Notes: generated from the sequence alone by a model not told the origin. A DNA stretch of 14,912 nt from DATIUV01 sp049322755 (GCA_049322755.1 JBMOQX010000010.1:1-14912); one strand, 5' to 3'; positions 7,315 through 14,420 are shown, counted from the first letter of the stretch. Program-made: numbers and translations.

Positions 7315-7775
7315 GCGTTCGAGGCGCGGCCGCCACGGTGGCGCTGATCGCGGCGCTGGCCGCCGCGTGGACCGCGGCAGCGGCCGAGACGGTGACCTTG
7401 ACCGTACGGGGCGCCTCCCTGCAGGCCGAAGTGGCGGACACGCCGGCCGAACGCGCCCGCGGGCTCATGTACCGCGAGCGGCTGGCGGCCGACGCCGGCA
7501 TGCTCTTCGTTTACGAAACGCCCGAGATCCAGCACATGTGGATGAAGAACACGCTGATCCCGTTGAGCGTGGCGTTCATCGACGCCGACGGGCGCATCGT
7601 CGGCATCTCCGACATGGCGCCGATGAGCGAAGTGATCCACGGGTCCGCCGCGCCGGCGCAGTTCGCGCTGGAGGCGAACCGCGGCTGGTTCGCGCGTCAC
7701 GGCGTGCGCCCTGGCGACCGGGTGCAGGGCCTGGAGCGCTGGCTCGCGGATCGCGCGCCGGCTCGCTCGCATTAA
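7284..7775 (+). CDS. Secreted DUF192 family protein
   Basis: This product of 163 residues has an N-terminal signal peptide (hydrophobic Ala/Leu-rich stretch ATVALIAALAAAWTAAAA, about 17-34) and one DUF192 domain. Hallmarks are RARGLMYRERL, GMLFVYE, HMWMKNTLIPLSVAFID, VGISDMAP and the final RPGDRV. DUF192 proteins are small periplasmic or secreted beta-barrel proteins of unknown function. ATG 7284 starts inside cbiX, overlapping it by 31 bases. TTG 7311, which overlaps the cbiX stop as TTGA and gives a shorter, more typical signal peptide, is a realistic alternative. The gene ends two bases before the arm of a strong terminator, so it closes the coaBC-dut-cbiX transcript. Confidence 0.85.
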   Translation: MGVQVGSHSLSVRGAAATVALIAALAAAWTAAAAETVTLTVRGASLQAEVADTPAERARGLMYRERLAADAGMLFVYETPEIQHMWMKNTLIPLSVAFIDADGRIVGISDMAPMSEVIHGSAAPAQFALEANRGWFARHGVRPGDRVQGLERWLADRAPARSH

Positions 7776-7805
7776 AAAAGCCGCGCCGTCTCCGGCGCGG
7801 CTTTT
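7776..7805. terminator. Bidirectional intrinsic terminator, DUF192 / aceA
   Basis: AAAAGCCGCGCC (7776-7787), loop GTCTCC, GGCGCGGCTTTT (7794-7805) is a perfect 12-bp stem with A- and T-runs outside it. It lies between the convergent DUF192 gene and aceA and can stop transcription from both sides. Confidence 0.92.
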
Positions 7806-7824
7806 GCTCCGAACGGGGTGCCGC

Positions 7825-9135
7825 CTAGGTTGCCACTTTCAGCTTGGGCGAATCCGGGGCGTGGAACTGCTCCTCTTCCGTCGAACCGGTGAGCGCCGTG
7901 ATCGAAGACTGCCCGCCCTGCACCGCCTGGGTGACCTCGTCGAAGTAGCCGGTGCCCACTTCCCGCTGGTGCTTGGTGGCGGTGTAACCCAGCTTCTCGG
8001 CGGCGAACTCTGCCTGCTGGAGCCGGACGTACGCGGTCATGCCTTCCTTCGCGTAGCCGGTCGCCAGTTCCCACATGCTGTAGTTGAGCGCGTGGAAGCC
8101 CGCCAGGGTGATGAACTGGTACTTGTAGCCCATGGCGCCCAGCTCGCGCTGGAACTTGGCGATCGTGGCGTCGTCCAGGTTCTTCTTCCAGTTGAACGAC
8201 GGCGAGCAGTTGTACGCCAGCATCTTGTCCGGGTACTCCTTGCGGATCGCTTCCGCCCACTGGCGGGCGAACTGCAGGTCGGGCTTGCCGGTTTCGCACC
8301 AGATCAGGTCGGCGTAAGGCGCGTACGCAAGGCCGCGGGCGATGGACTGCTCGAGGCCGTTCCGGACGCGGAAGTAGCCTTCCACCGTGCGCTCCCCGGT
8401 GAGGAACGCACGGTCGCGCTCGTCCACATCCGAGGTCAGCAGGTTGGCGGCCTCGGCGTCGGTGCGCGCCAGCAGGATGGTCGGTACGCCCATGATGTCG
8501 GCGGCCAGGCGCGCGGCCGCCAGCTTCTGCACCGCCTCCTGGCTCGGCACCAGCACCTTGCCGCCCAGGTGGCCGCATTTCTTGGCCGAGGCCAGCTGGT
8601 CCTCGAAGTGGACGCCGGCGGCGCCTGCCTCGATCATCGCCTTCATCAGCTCGTGGGCGTTGAGCACGCCCCCGAAGCCGGCTTCGGCATCGGCCACGAT
8701 CGGCACGAACCAGTCGATGTCGTCCTTGCCTTCGGCATGATGCAGCTGGTCCGCGCGCATGAAGGCGTTGTTGATGCGGCGCACTACGGTGGGGACCGAA
8801 TTGACCGCGTACAGCGACTGGTCCGGGTACATCTGCAGGCTCTCGTTGGCGTCTGCCGCCACCTGCCAGCCCGACAGGTAGATCGACTTCAGCCCGGCCT
8901 TCGCCTGCTGCATGGCTTGGTTGCCGGTGAGGGCTCCCAGCGCGTTGACGTACGGCTCGCTGTGCAGGTAATTCCACAGCTTCTCGGCGCCGATCTTGGC
9001 GAGCGTGTACTCGATTTTCACGCTGCCGCGCAGGCGCACCACGTCCTCCGCGCTGTAGGGGCGGCTGATGCCCTTCCAGCGGGGATTCTCGGCCCAGTCC
9101 TTTTTCAGCTGGGCGACTTCCTGTTCACGACTCAT
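7825..9135 (-). CDS. aceA: Isocitrate lyase
   Basis: This 436-residue enzyme (E. coli AceA has 434) cleaves isocitrate to glyoxylate and succinate. It is the first step of the glyoxylate shunt, needed for growth on acetate, fatty acids or other C2 units. The signature KKCGHLGGK is present, with catalytic Cys187 in KKCGH (185-189). Other family blocks are LSGWQVAADAN, DAEAGFGG, the metal-site region PIVADAEAG, LLARTDAEAA, and SPSFNWKKN. It is an ICL1-type cytosolic tetramer by resemblance. The ATG at 9135 has an excellent ribosome site (AGGAGA, complement of 9142-9147, six bases away). Malate synthase is not in the window, but icd, the competing enzyme, lies about 1 kb upstream on the other strand. 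Upstream DNA is unusually rich in repeats. Confidence 0.97.
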   Translation of the reverse strand: MSREQEVAQLKKDWAENPRWKGISRPYSAEDVVRLRGSVKIEYTLAKIGAEKLWNYLHSEPYVNALGALTGNQAMQQAKAGLKSIYLSGWQVAADANESLQMYPDQSLYAVNSVPTVVRRINNAFMRADQLHHAEGKDDIDWFVPIVADAEAGFGGVLNAHELMKAMIEAGAAGVHFEDQLASAKKCGHLGGKVLVPSQEAVQKLAAARLAADIMGVPTILLARTDAEAANLLTSDVDERDRAFLTGERTVEGYFRVRNGLEQSIARGLAYAPYADLIWCETGKPDLQFARQWAEAIRKEYPDKMLAYNCSPSFNWKKNLDDATIAKFQRELGAMGYKYQFITLAGFHALNYSMWELATGYAKEGMTAYVRLQQAEFAAEKLGYTATKHQREVGTGYFDEVTQAVQGGQSSITALTGSTEEEQFHAPDSPKLKVAT

Positions 9136-9556
9136 CTAATCTCTCCTCTGCATCAGAAATTAGCTGGGCTAGGGACCATCCCGTGCCTTGCCGGCCGCCG
9201 ATCGCTGTCCGGTTCGTGTCGGGTAGACACGGGGACCGGCAGCGTGGGCGGCTGCGCGGCGGCGCGCGTGCGCCGTGCGCTTTTCACGGGTCGGCCGGAC
9301 CGGATCGGTCGGGCCGCTCGACGCCGGCGTGGTGACGCCGGGCTTGGTGACGCGGCCAGGGGGAGGGTGAGCCCCTCGGCCGGGTGAAAACGATTAAAGT
9401 CTAACGATCCGAAATCGTGCACTGCAACAGAAAAAATCGCAACATCGACATCATAAAAAACATGACCTTGGAACCCTGTTAGGCAACGATTTCGCGCATT
9501 GCGGAAAAGGGTTGCGTGGATCCGGGAGGGGCTGGTGCCCGCAGGCCAACTCGGCA
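9136..9556. other. Non-coding interval upstream of aceA with repeat structures
   Basis: This 421-bp stretch has no gene I can support. It holds the aceA leader and presumably its promoter. An imperfect inverted repeat lies at 9209-9239 (CCGGT, GTGTC, GACAC, ACCGG). A 13-bp palindrome, GACCG-GAT-CGGTC, lies at 9298-9310. TGGTGACGC occurs twice, at 9330-9338 and 9345-9353. From 9388 to about 9480 the DNA turns AT-rich with several ACGAT copies, including ACGAT-CCGAA-ATCGT at 9404-9418. No convincing -35/-10 pair was found on the minus strand; TTTAAT (complement of 9393-9398) is the best -10 box but has no -35 partner. Confidence 0.6.
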
Positions 9557-10033
9557 TCATTTCAGCACCCGGGGCGCGACCACGATGCCGTCCGCGTCGG
9601 CGTAAACAAACTGTCCGGGAGTGAAGGTCACGCCGGCGAACTCGACCGGGAGGTCGCGCGCACCGGCGCCCGCCTTGGCGCTGCGACGGGGATGGGGGGC
9701 CAACGCAACGACGCCGAATTCGATGCTCGCGAGATCCACGCTATCGCGGACGCAGCCGTTGACGATGGTCCCGCTCCAGCCGTTGGCGGCCCCCAGGGTG
9801 GCCAGTCGATCGCCCACCAGCGCGCAGCGCAGTGAGCCGCCGCCATCGACGACCAGGACGCGGCCCCACCCGGGCTCCGTAAGGGCTTGACGCACCAGGG
9901 CGTTATCCTCGAATACCCGCACCGTGGCGATCTCGCCGCCAAAGGCGCTGCGGGCGCCGTACCTTCGAAACAACGGCGCCGCGGGCAGGACTTCGTCGCC
10001 ATACTGATCGCAAAGATCGGAGGTCTTGACCAA
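9557..10033 (-). CDS. RraA-family protein, putative class II pyruvate aldolase
   Basis: The product has 158 residues and aligns by eye along its whole length with E. coli RraA: TSDLCDQYGDEV, FGGEIATVRVFEDN, RVLVVDGGGSLRCALVGD and FAGVTFTPGQFVYADADG. E. coli RraA inhibits RNase E. Many relatives instead are divalent-metal aldolases that cleave 4-hydroxy-4-methyl-2-oxoglutarate (HMG) and decarboxylate oxaloacetate. The aldolases need an Arg-Asp pair, present here as Arg96-Asp97 in NGCVRDS; as I recall, E. coli RraA has Arg-Gln at this place. The sequence therefore allows aldolase or oxaloacetate decarboxylase activity, though this is inferred. The start is TTG 10033, supported by GAGGG (complement of 10041-10045) seven bases away and by family length. 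It is divergent from icd across 117 bp. Confidence 0.85.
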   Translation of the reverse strand: MVKTSDLCDQYGDEVLPAAPLFRRYGARSAFGGEIATVRVFEDNALVRQALTEPGWGRVLVVDGGGSLRCALVGDRLATLGAANGWSGTIVNGCVRDSVDLASIEFGVVALAPHPRRSAKAGAGARDLPVEFAGVTFTPGQFVYADADGIVVAPRVLK

Positions 10034-10092
10034 GCGCTTACCCTCGCTGAAGGTGTCGGTTTCGGCGCCGTCCGCGCCAGGCTTTTTGATGT

Positions 10093-10121
10093 ATTATATA
10101 AGATATAAGACTTGCTGTCGC
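10093..10121 (-). promoter_or_regulatory. Promoter of the RraA-family gene
   Basis: On the minus strand a perfect TATAAT (complement of 10093-10098) follows GCGACA (complement of 10116-10121, four of six) by exactly 17 bases. Transcription would start near 10086, leaving a leader of about 53 bases before TTG 10033. The same DNA must also hold the icd promoter on the other strand. Confidence 0.65.
10097..10110 (+). repeat. Tandem TATAAGA heptamer in the icd / RraA-family gene promoter
   Basis: TATAAGA occurs twice in direct succession (10097-10103 and 10104-10110). On the plus strand each copy contains a -10-like TATAAG for icd, but no good -35 partner is visible. The pair may give two alternative start points or form part of an operator. 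Confidence 0.6.
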
Positions 10122-10150
10122 GCCAAGGGGCGCATCGGATAGGAGCCACC

Positions 10151-11419
10151 ATGTACCAGCACATCAAGATTCCCACCCAGGGCGAGATCATCCGCGTCGA
10201 CGCCGGCGGCAAGCTCGGCGTCCCCGACCGGCCGATCATTCCGTACATCGAGGGGGACGGCATCGGCGTCGACATCTCGCCGGTGATGAAGGACGTCGTA
10301 GACGCCGCGGTCGGCGCCGCCTACGGCGGAAAGCGCAAGATCGCCTGGATGGAGATCTACGCCGGCGAGAAGTCGACCCGGGTCTACGGCGAAAACGTCT
10401 GGCTTCCGGACGAGACCCTCGATGCGGTGAAGAAGTACGTGGTGTCGATCAAGGGTCCGCTGACGACGCCGGTGGGCGGAGGCATCCGTTCCATCAACGT
10501 CGCCCTGCGCCAGGAGCTGGATCTTTACGTCTGCCTGCGGCCGGTGCGCTACTTCCAGGGCGTGCCGAGCCCGGTGAAGCAGCCGGAAAAGACCGACATG
10601 GTGATCTTCCGCGAGAACTCGGAGGACATCTACGCCGGCATCGAGTGGGCCGCCGAGTCGGACGCCGCGAAGAAGCTGATCAGGTTCCTGCAGGACGAGA
10701 TGGGGGTCAAGAAGATCCGCTTCCCGGCCACCTCCGGGGTCGGCATCAAGCCGGTTTCGCGCGAGGGCACGGAACGGCTGGTGCGCAAGGCTCTACAGTA
10801 CGCGATCGCCAACGGGCGCAAGTCGGTGACCTTCGTCCACAAGGGCAACATCATGAAGTTCACCGAGGGCGCGTTCCGGGACTGGGGCTACGCGCTGGCG
10901 AAAAAGGAGTTCGGCGCGGTGGAGCTGGACGGCGGGCCGTGGCTCAAGACGCCCGAGGGCATCGTCGTCAAGGACGTGATCGCCGACGCTTTCCTGCAGC
11001 AGATCCTGCTGCGCCCGGCGGAGTACGACGTGATTGCGACGCTGAACCTGAACGGCGATTACGTGTCCGATGCGCTGGCGGCGCAGGTGGGCGGGATCGG
11101 CATTGCCCCCGGCGCCAACATGAGCGATACCGTGGCGATGTTCGAGGCGACCCACGGCACGGCCCCCAAGTACGCCGGCAAGGACTACGTAAATCCCGGG
11201 TCGCTGATCCTGTCGGCGGAAATGATGCTGCGGCACATGGGTTGGACCGAAGCGGCGGACCTGATCATCCGCGCCATGGAGGACACCATCAAGGCCAGGA
11301 TCGTCACCTACGATTTCGCCCGCCTGATGGAAGGCGCGACCCAGGTCTCCTGCTCCGGATTCGGCAAGGCCCTGATCGAACGCATGGGCGGCGGCGGAAA
11401 GCGGGCGGCTTCGGCGTAG
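10151..11419 (+). CDS. icd: NADP-dependent isocitrate dehydrogenase
   Basis: This 422-residue TCA-cycle enzyme oxidises isocitrate to 2-oxoglutarate and CO2 with NADP+. It resembles E. coli Icd (416 residues) almost end to end: IEGDGIGVD, GPLTTPVGGGIRS, RENSEDIYAGIEW, VHKGNIMKFTEGAF, LNLNGDYVSDALAAQ and ATHGTAPKYAG. NADP specificity is supported by Lys340-Tyr341 and by Tyr387 and Arg391 in TYDFARL, equivalent to E. coli Lys344, Tyr345, Tyr391 and Arg395. Ser114 in GIRSIN corresponds to E. coli Ser113, the site phosphorylated by AceK to divert isocitrate to the glyoxylate shunt. ATG 10151 follows AGGAG (10141-10145) by five bases. The 5' leader has a small hairpin, GCGCC-AAGG-GGCGC (10120-10133). 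It ends before its own terminator. Confidence 0.97.
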   Translation: MYQHIKIPTQGEIIRVDAGGKLGVPDRPIIPYIEGDGIGVDISPVMKDVVDAAVGAAYGGKRKIAWMEIYAGEKSTRVYGENVWLPDETLDAVKKYVVSIKGPLTTPVGGGIRSINVALRQELDLYVCLRPVRYFQGVPSPVKQPEKTDMVIFRENSEDIYAGIEWAAESDAAKKLIRFLQDEMGVKKIRFPATSGVGIKPVSREGTERLVRKALQYAIANGRKSVTFVHKGNIMKFTEGAFRDWGYALAKKEFGAVELDGGPWLKTPEGIVVKDVIADAFLQQILLRPAEYDVIATLNLNGDYVSDALAAQVGGIGIAPGANMSDTVAMFEATHGTAPKYAGKDYVNPGSLILSAEMMLRHMGWTEAADLIIRAMEDTIKARIVTYDFARLMEGATQVSCSGFGKALIERMGGGGKRAASA

Positions 11420-11441
11420 CAGCCGGCCGACGGCGATCATG

Positions 11442-11464
11442 AAGCCCGCTGCGGCGGGCTTTTT
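11442..11464 (+). terminator. Intrinsic terminator of icd
   Basis: GCCCGC (11444-11449), loop TGCG, GCGGGC (11454-11459), then TTTTT (11460-11464), with AA before the stem. It lies 22 bases after the icd stop. Confidence 0.88.
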
Positions 11465-11692
11465 CTTGCACGGGCGATGTCCGACCCCGACCTCGCTGCG
11501 CGCTGTCCCTGTCGGCCCGGCGCCGCAACGCGGTTGCCCGACCCGCGGGAACCAATTCACCCCGGCGCTGCATGGGCAGATCCACCTCGCGAGCCCTGGC
11601 GGTGCGCGGTGCCCGCTAATTGTTAAGCTTTTTCGAGGGCTTGAGGGCTTGCAAAATCGGTCGCAATCGTCAAGTATTAGCCGTGAAGTCGC
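11465..11692. other. Leader / promoter region of clpS-clpA
   Basis: These 228 bp hold no gene I can support. The octamer GAGGGCTT is repeated in tandem, two bases apart, at 11635-11642 and 11643-11650 (the copies abut directly). It is followed by TTGCAA (11649-11654) and an AT-rich CAAGTATTA (11671-11679). A sigma70 promoter may lie here, but no pair with a standard 16-18 base spacer has a good -10, so I do not mark one. I saw no heat-shock (sigma32) consensus. Confidence 0.5.
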
Positions 11693-12022
11693 ATGAAGTT
11701 TTTGCCAGCAACCATGGCCGCCGGTAACCGCGAGGGGGCGGTTCTTGAGCCGCAGAAGTCGAAGGTCAAGCCGCCGCCGATGTTCAAGGTGGTCATGATC
11801 AACGACGACTACACGCCCATGGACTTCGTCGTCACGGTGCTGCAGACGGTTTTTTTCCTGAGCCGAGAACAGGCGACGCAAATCATGCTCAAAGTGCATA
11901 GGGAAGGCAGCGGCGTCTGCGGGGTGTATCCGCGGGACGTTGCCGCGACCAAGGTCGAGCAGGTAATGGCGTTCGCCCGGCAGCATCAGCATCCGCTCCG
12001 GTGCGTCATGGAGGAAACGTAG
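11693..12022 (+). CDS. clpS: ATP-dependent Clp protease adaptor ClpS
   Basis: The 109-residue product is the N-degron adaptor. It binds proteins whose N-terminal residue is Leu, Phe, Tyr or Trp and hands them to ClpAP. The disordered N-terminal tail (1-30) is followed by the folded domain with VVMINDDYTPMDFVV, where Asn-Asp-Asp forms the pocket recognising the alpha-amino group. Further blocks are MLKVHREGSGVCGVYPRDVA, including the conserved His of the pocket, and ATKVEQV near the C-terminus; the sequence ends HPLRCVMEE, as in E. coli ClpS. ATG 11693 has only a weak site (TGAAG). ATG 11720-region starts would remove part of the tail, so the exact N-terminus is uncertain. The stop directly abuts the clpA ATG. 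Confidence 0.96.
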   Translation: MKFLPATMAAGNREGAVLEPQKSKVKPPPMFKVVMINDDYTPMDFVVTVLQTVFFLSREQATQIMLKVHREGSGVCGVYPRDVAATKVEQVMAFARQHQHPLRCVMEET

Positions 12023-14287
12023 ATGATCGCGCAGGAACTTGAAGTCAGCTTGCACATGGCCTTTGTCGAGGCCCGGCAGAAGCGCCACGAGTTCATCACC
12101 GTGGAGCACCTGCTGCTGGCGCTTCTCGACAACCCGTCGGCGGCCGAAGTCCTGCGCGCCTGCGCGGCCGACATCGAGGACCTGCGGCGGCTGCTGACCG
12201 ATTTCATCAACCAGCACACGCCCAAGGTTCCCGGGTCGGGCGAAGTGGACACCCAGCCCACGCTCGGATTCCAGCGCGTGATCCAGCGCGCGATCCTGCA
12301 CGTGCAGTCCTCGGGCAAGAAGGAGGTCACCGGCGCCAATGTCCTGGTGGCCATCTTCGGCGAGAAGGATTCCCACGCCGTGTACTTCCTGCACCAGAAG
12401 GGGGTCACCCGGCTGGACGTGGTGAACTATATTTCCCACGGGATCACCAAGGTGCCGCAGGCGGGCGGCGGGCCGGCGAAACCCGAAGGCGAGGCGGAGG
12501 GCGAGGGCGAGGCGCAGGGCGGCGGTGCGCTGGAGGCCTACACGCTCGACCTGAACGCGCAGGCGCTGGCGGGCAAGATCGATCCGTTGATCGGCCGCGA
12601 GCGCGAACTGGAGCGGGTCATCCAGACGCTGTGTCGCCGGCGCAAGAACAACCCGCTGCTGGTGGGCGAAGCGGGCGTCGGCAAGACCGCCATAGCGGAG
12701 GGCTTGGCGCGCCGGGTGGTGGAAGGCGAGGTGCCCGACATCCTCCAGGGGGCGCGTGTCTACTCGCTGGACATGGGTGCGCTGCTGGCCGGCACCAAGT
12801 ACCGTGGCGACTTCGAGCAGCGCCTCAAGGCGGTGCTCAAGCAGCTGGTGGACAATCCCAACGCGATCCTGTTCATCGACGAGATCCACACGCTGATCGG
12901 CGCGGGCGCGGCCTCCGGCGGCACGCTGGACGCGTCCAACCTGCTCAAGCCGGCGCTCAACACCGGCAGCCTGAAATGCATCGGCGCCACCACTTACAAC
13001 GAGTACCGCGGCATTTTCGAGAAGGACCGGGCACTGTCCCGGCGCTTCCAGAAGATCGACGTCACCGAGCCGTCGGTGGACGAAACCGTGGCAATCCTGC
13101 GCGGGCTGAAGAGCCGGTTCGAGGCGCACCACGGCGTCAAGTACACGTCCACCGCGCTGCAGACGGCCGCCGAGCTGTCGGCCCGCTACATCAACGACCG
13201 TCACCTGCCCGACAAGGCCATCGACGTGATCGACGAGGCCGGCGCTGCGCAGAAAATCCTGCCCAAGTCGCGGCAGAAGAAGGTGATCACGCGCCACGAG
13301 ATCGAGGAGATCATCGCCCGCATCGCGAGGATCCCGTCCAAGCATGTGTCCTCCGACGACCGCGAGGCGCTCAAGACGCTCGATCGCGACCTGAAGAGCG
13401 TGGTGTTCGGGCAGGACAAGGCGATCGATGCCCTGGCGGCGGCGATCAAGATGGCGCGCTCCGGGCTGGGCAATCCGCAGAAGCCGATCGGCAACTTCCT
13501 GTTCTCGGGGCCGACCGGCGTGGGCAAGACCGAGGTGGCGCGGCAGCTGGCCTACTGCATGGGCATCGAGCTGGTGCGTTTCGACATGTCCGAGTACATG
13601 GAGCGGCACGCGGTGTCGCGGCTGATCGGCGCGCCGCCGGGCTACGTCGGCTTCGACCAGGGTGGCCTGCTGACGGAAGCCATCATCAAGCAGCCGTACG
13701 CGGTGTTGCTGCTGGACGAGATCGAGAAGGCCCACCCCGACATCTTCAACATCATGCTGCAGGTGATGGACCACGGGACGCTGACCGACAACAACGGCCG
13801 CAAGGCGGATTTCCGCAACGTGGTGATCATCATGACCACCAACGCCGGCGCCGAGTCGCTGATCAAGACGTCGATCGGCTTCACCTTGACATCCAACGTC
13901 GGCGACGAGATGGCGGACATCAAGCGCATGTTCACGCCGGAGTTCCGCAACCGGCTGGACGGCATCATCTCGTTCGCGCCGCTCAATCCGGAAGTCATCC
14001 TGCGGGTGGTGGATAAGTTCCTCATCCAGCTCGAGGAGCAGCTGCACGAGAAAAAGGTGGAGGCCACCTTCACCGACGAGCTGCGGCGCTTCCTGGCCAA
14101 GCGGGGCTTCGATCCGCAGATGGGCGCACGACCCATGGCGCGCCTGATCCAGGACACCATCCGCCGTGCGCTGGCCGACGAGCTGCTGTTCGGACGGCTC
14201 GCCCATGGCGGCAGGGTGACGGTGGACGTCGACGCTGACGAGAAGATCAGGCTCGAGTTCGAAGAGGACACCGCCGACGTGGCGTGA
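12023..14287 (+). CDS. clpA: ATP-dependent Clp protease ATP-binding subunit ClpA
   Basis: This 754-residue hexameric AAA+ unfoldase (E. coli ClpA has 758) feeds substrates into ClpP. The N-domain (about 1-142) binds ClpS. An acidic, Gly-rich linker (about 145-172) leads to D1 with Walker A GEAGVGKT (215-222) and Walker B Asp286-Glu287 in FIDEIHTL. D2 has Walker A GPTGVGKT (496-503) and Walker B Asp565-Glu566 in LLLDEIEKAHPD. The ClpP-docking loop is IGF at 618-620, where E. coli has IGL. The C-terminal part has FTPEFRNRLD and GARPMARLIQD. There is no middle domain of the ClpB/ClpC kind. ATG 12023 follows GAGGAAA (12011-12017) by five bases, inside the end of clpS. ClpP is not in the window. 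Confidence 0.97.
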   Translation: MIAQELEVSLHMAFVEARQKRHEFITVEHLLLALLDNPSAAEVLRACAADIEDLRRLLTDFINQHTPKVPGSGEVDTQPTLGFQRVIQRAILHVQSSGKKEVTGANVLVAIFGEKDSHAVYFLHQKGVTRLDVVNYISHGITKVPQAGGGPAKPEGEAEGEGEAQGGGALEAYTLDLNAQALAGKIDPLIGRERELERVIQTLCRRRKNNPLLVGEAGVGKTAIAEGLARRVVEGEVPDILQGARVYSLDMGALLAGTKYRGDFEQRLKAVLKQLVDNPNAILFIDEIHTLIGAGAASGGTLDASNLLKPALNTGSLKCIGATTYNEYRGIFEKDRALSRRFQKIDVTEPSVDETVAILRGLKSRFEAHHGVKYTSTALQTAAELSARYINDRHLPDKAIDVIDEAGAAQKILPKSRQKKVITRHEIEEIIARIARIPSKHVSSDDREALKTLDRDLKSVVFGQDKAIDALAAAIKMARSGLGNPQKPIGNFLFSGPTGVGKTEVARQLAYCMGIELVRFDMSEYMERHAVSRLIGAPPGYVGFDQGGLLTEAIIKQPYAVLLLDEIEKAHPDIFNIMLQVMDHGTLTDNNGRKADFRNVVIIMTTNAGAESLIKTSIGFTLTSNVGDEMADIKRMFTPEFRNRLDGIISFAPLNPEVILRVVDKFLIQLEEQLHEKKVEATFTDELRRFLAKRGFDPQMGARPMARLIQDTIRRALADELLFGRLAHGGRVTVDVDADEKIRLEFEEDTADVA

Positions 14288-14312
14288 GGGCCATTCGCGC
14301 GCTGGTACCCGA

Positions 14313-14347
14313 AAGGGCGAGTCAGGCGACTCGCCCTTCGTCTTTCT
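14313..14347 (+). terminator. Intrinsic terminator of clpA
   Basis: AAGGGCGAGTC (14313-14323), loop AGGC, GACTCGCCCTT (14328-14338) is a perfect 11-bp stem, followed by a T-rich CGTCTTTCT. It lies 25 bases after the clpA stop. Confidence 0.85.
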
Positions 14348-14390
14348 GGTCGATGGGATCCCGCCGCGCAGCGCGACCGGCGAGCTTCGG

Positions 14391-14420
14391 TTGACAGGTT
14401 CCGCCTTATCGTCAAATACT
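14391..14420 (+). promoter_or_regulatory. Promoter of the cytochrome c gene
   Basis: TTGACA (14391-14396, perfect -35) is followed after 18 bases by AATACT (14415-14420, four of six) in an AT-rich stretch. Transcription would start near 14427. Just downstream lie an inverted repeat TTCGC-GGCG-GCGAA (14425-14438) and two ATTCGCG copies (14424-14430 and 14449-14455), which could be operator or leader elements. Confidence 0.55.

Noticed and set aside
7804..9387. A 527-codon plus-strand frame opposite aceA
   Set aside because: It mirrors aceA codons, starts inside a terminator and shows no family motif, while aceA matches its family along its full length.
9153..9560. A 135-codon minus-strand frame in the gap between the RraA-family gene and aceA
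   Set aside because: The translation is Pro/Arg/Ser low-complexity with no recognisable domain, and it would run through the AT-rich repeat region that looks regulatory.
11600..11692. Heat-shock (sigma32) promoter for clpS-clpA
   Set aside because: CTTGAG is present, but no CCCCAT-like -10 element lies at a suitable distance.
11439..11696. An 85-codon plus-strand frame after icd
   Set aside because: Its first codons are the icd terminator hairpin itself (KPAAAGFF is a common artefact of such hairpins) and the rest has no similarity that I recognise.
10793..14206. A 1137-codon open frame on the minus strand, antisense to icd, clpS and clpA
   Set aside because: It is rich in Gln, His, Arg and Leu without any domain, crosses well-identified genes and a terminator, and is what strong G/C third-position bias produces opposite real genes.
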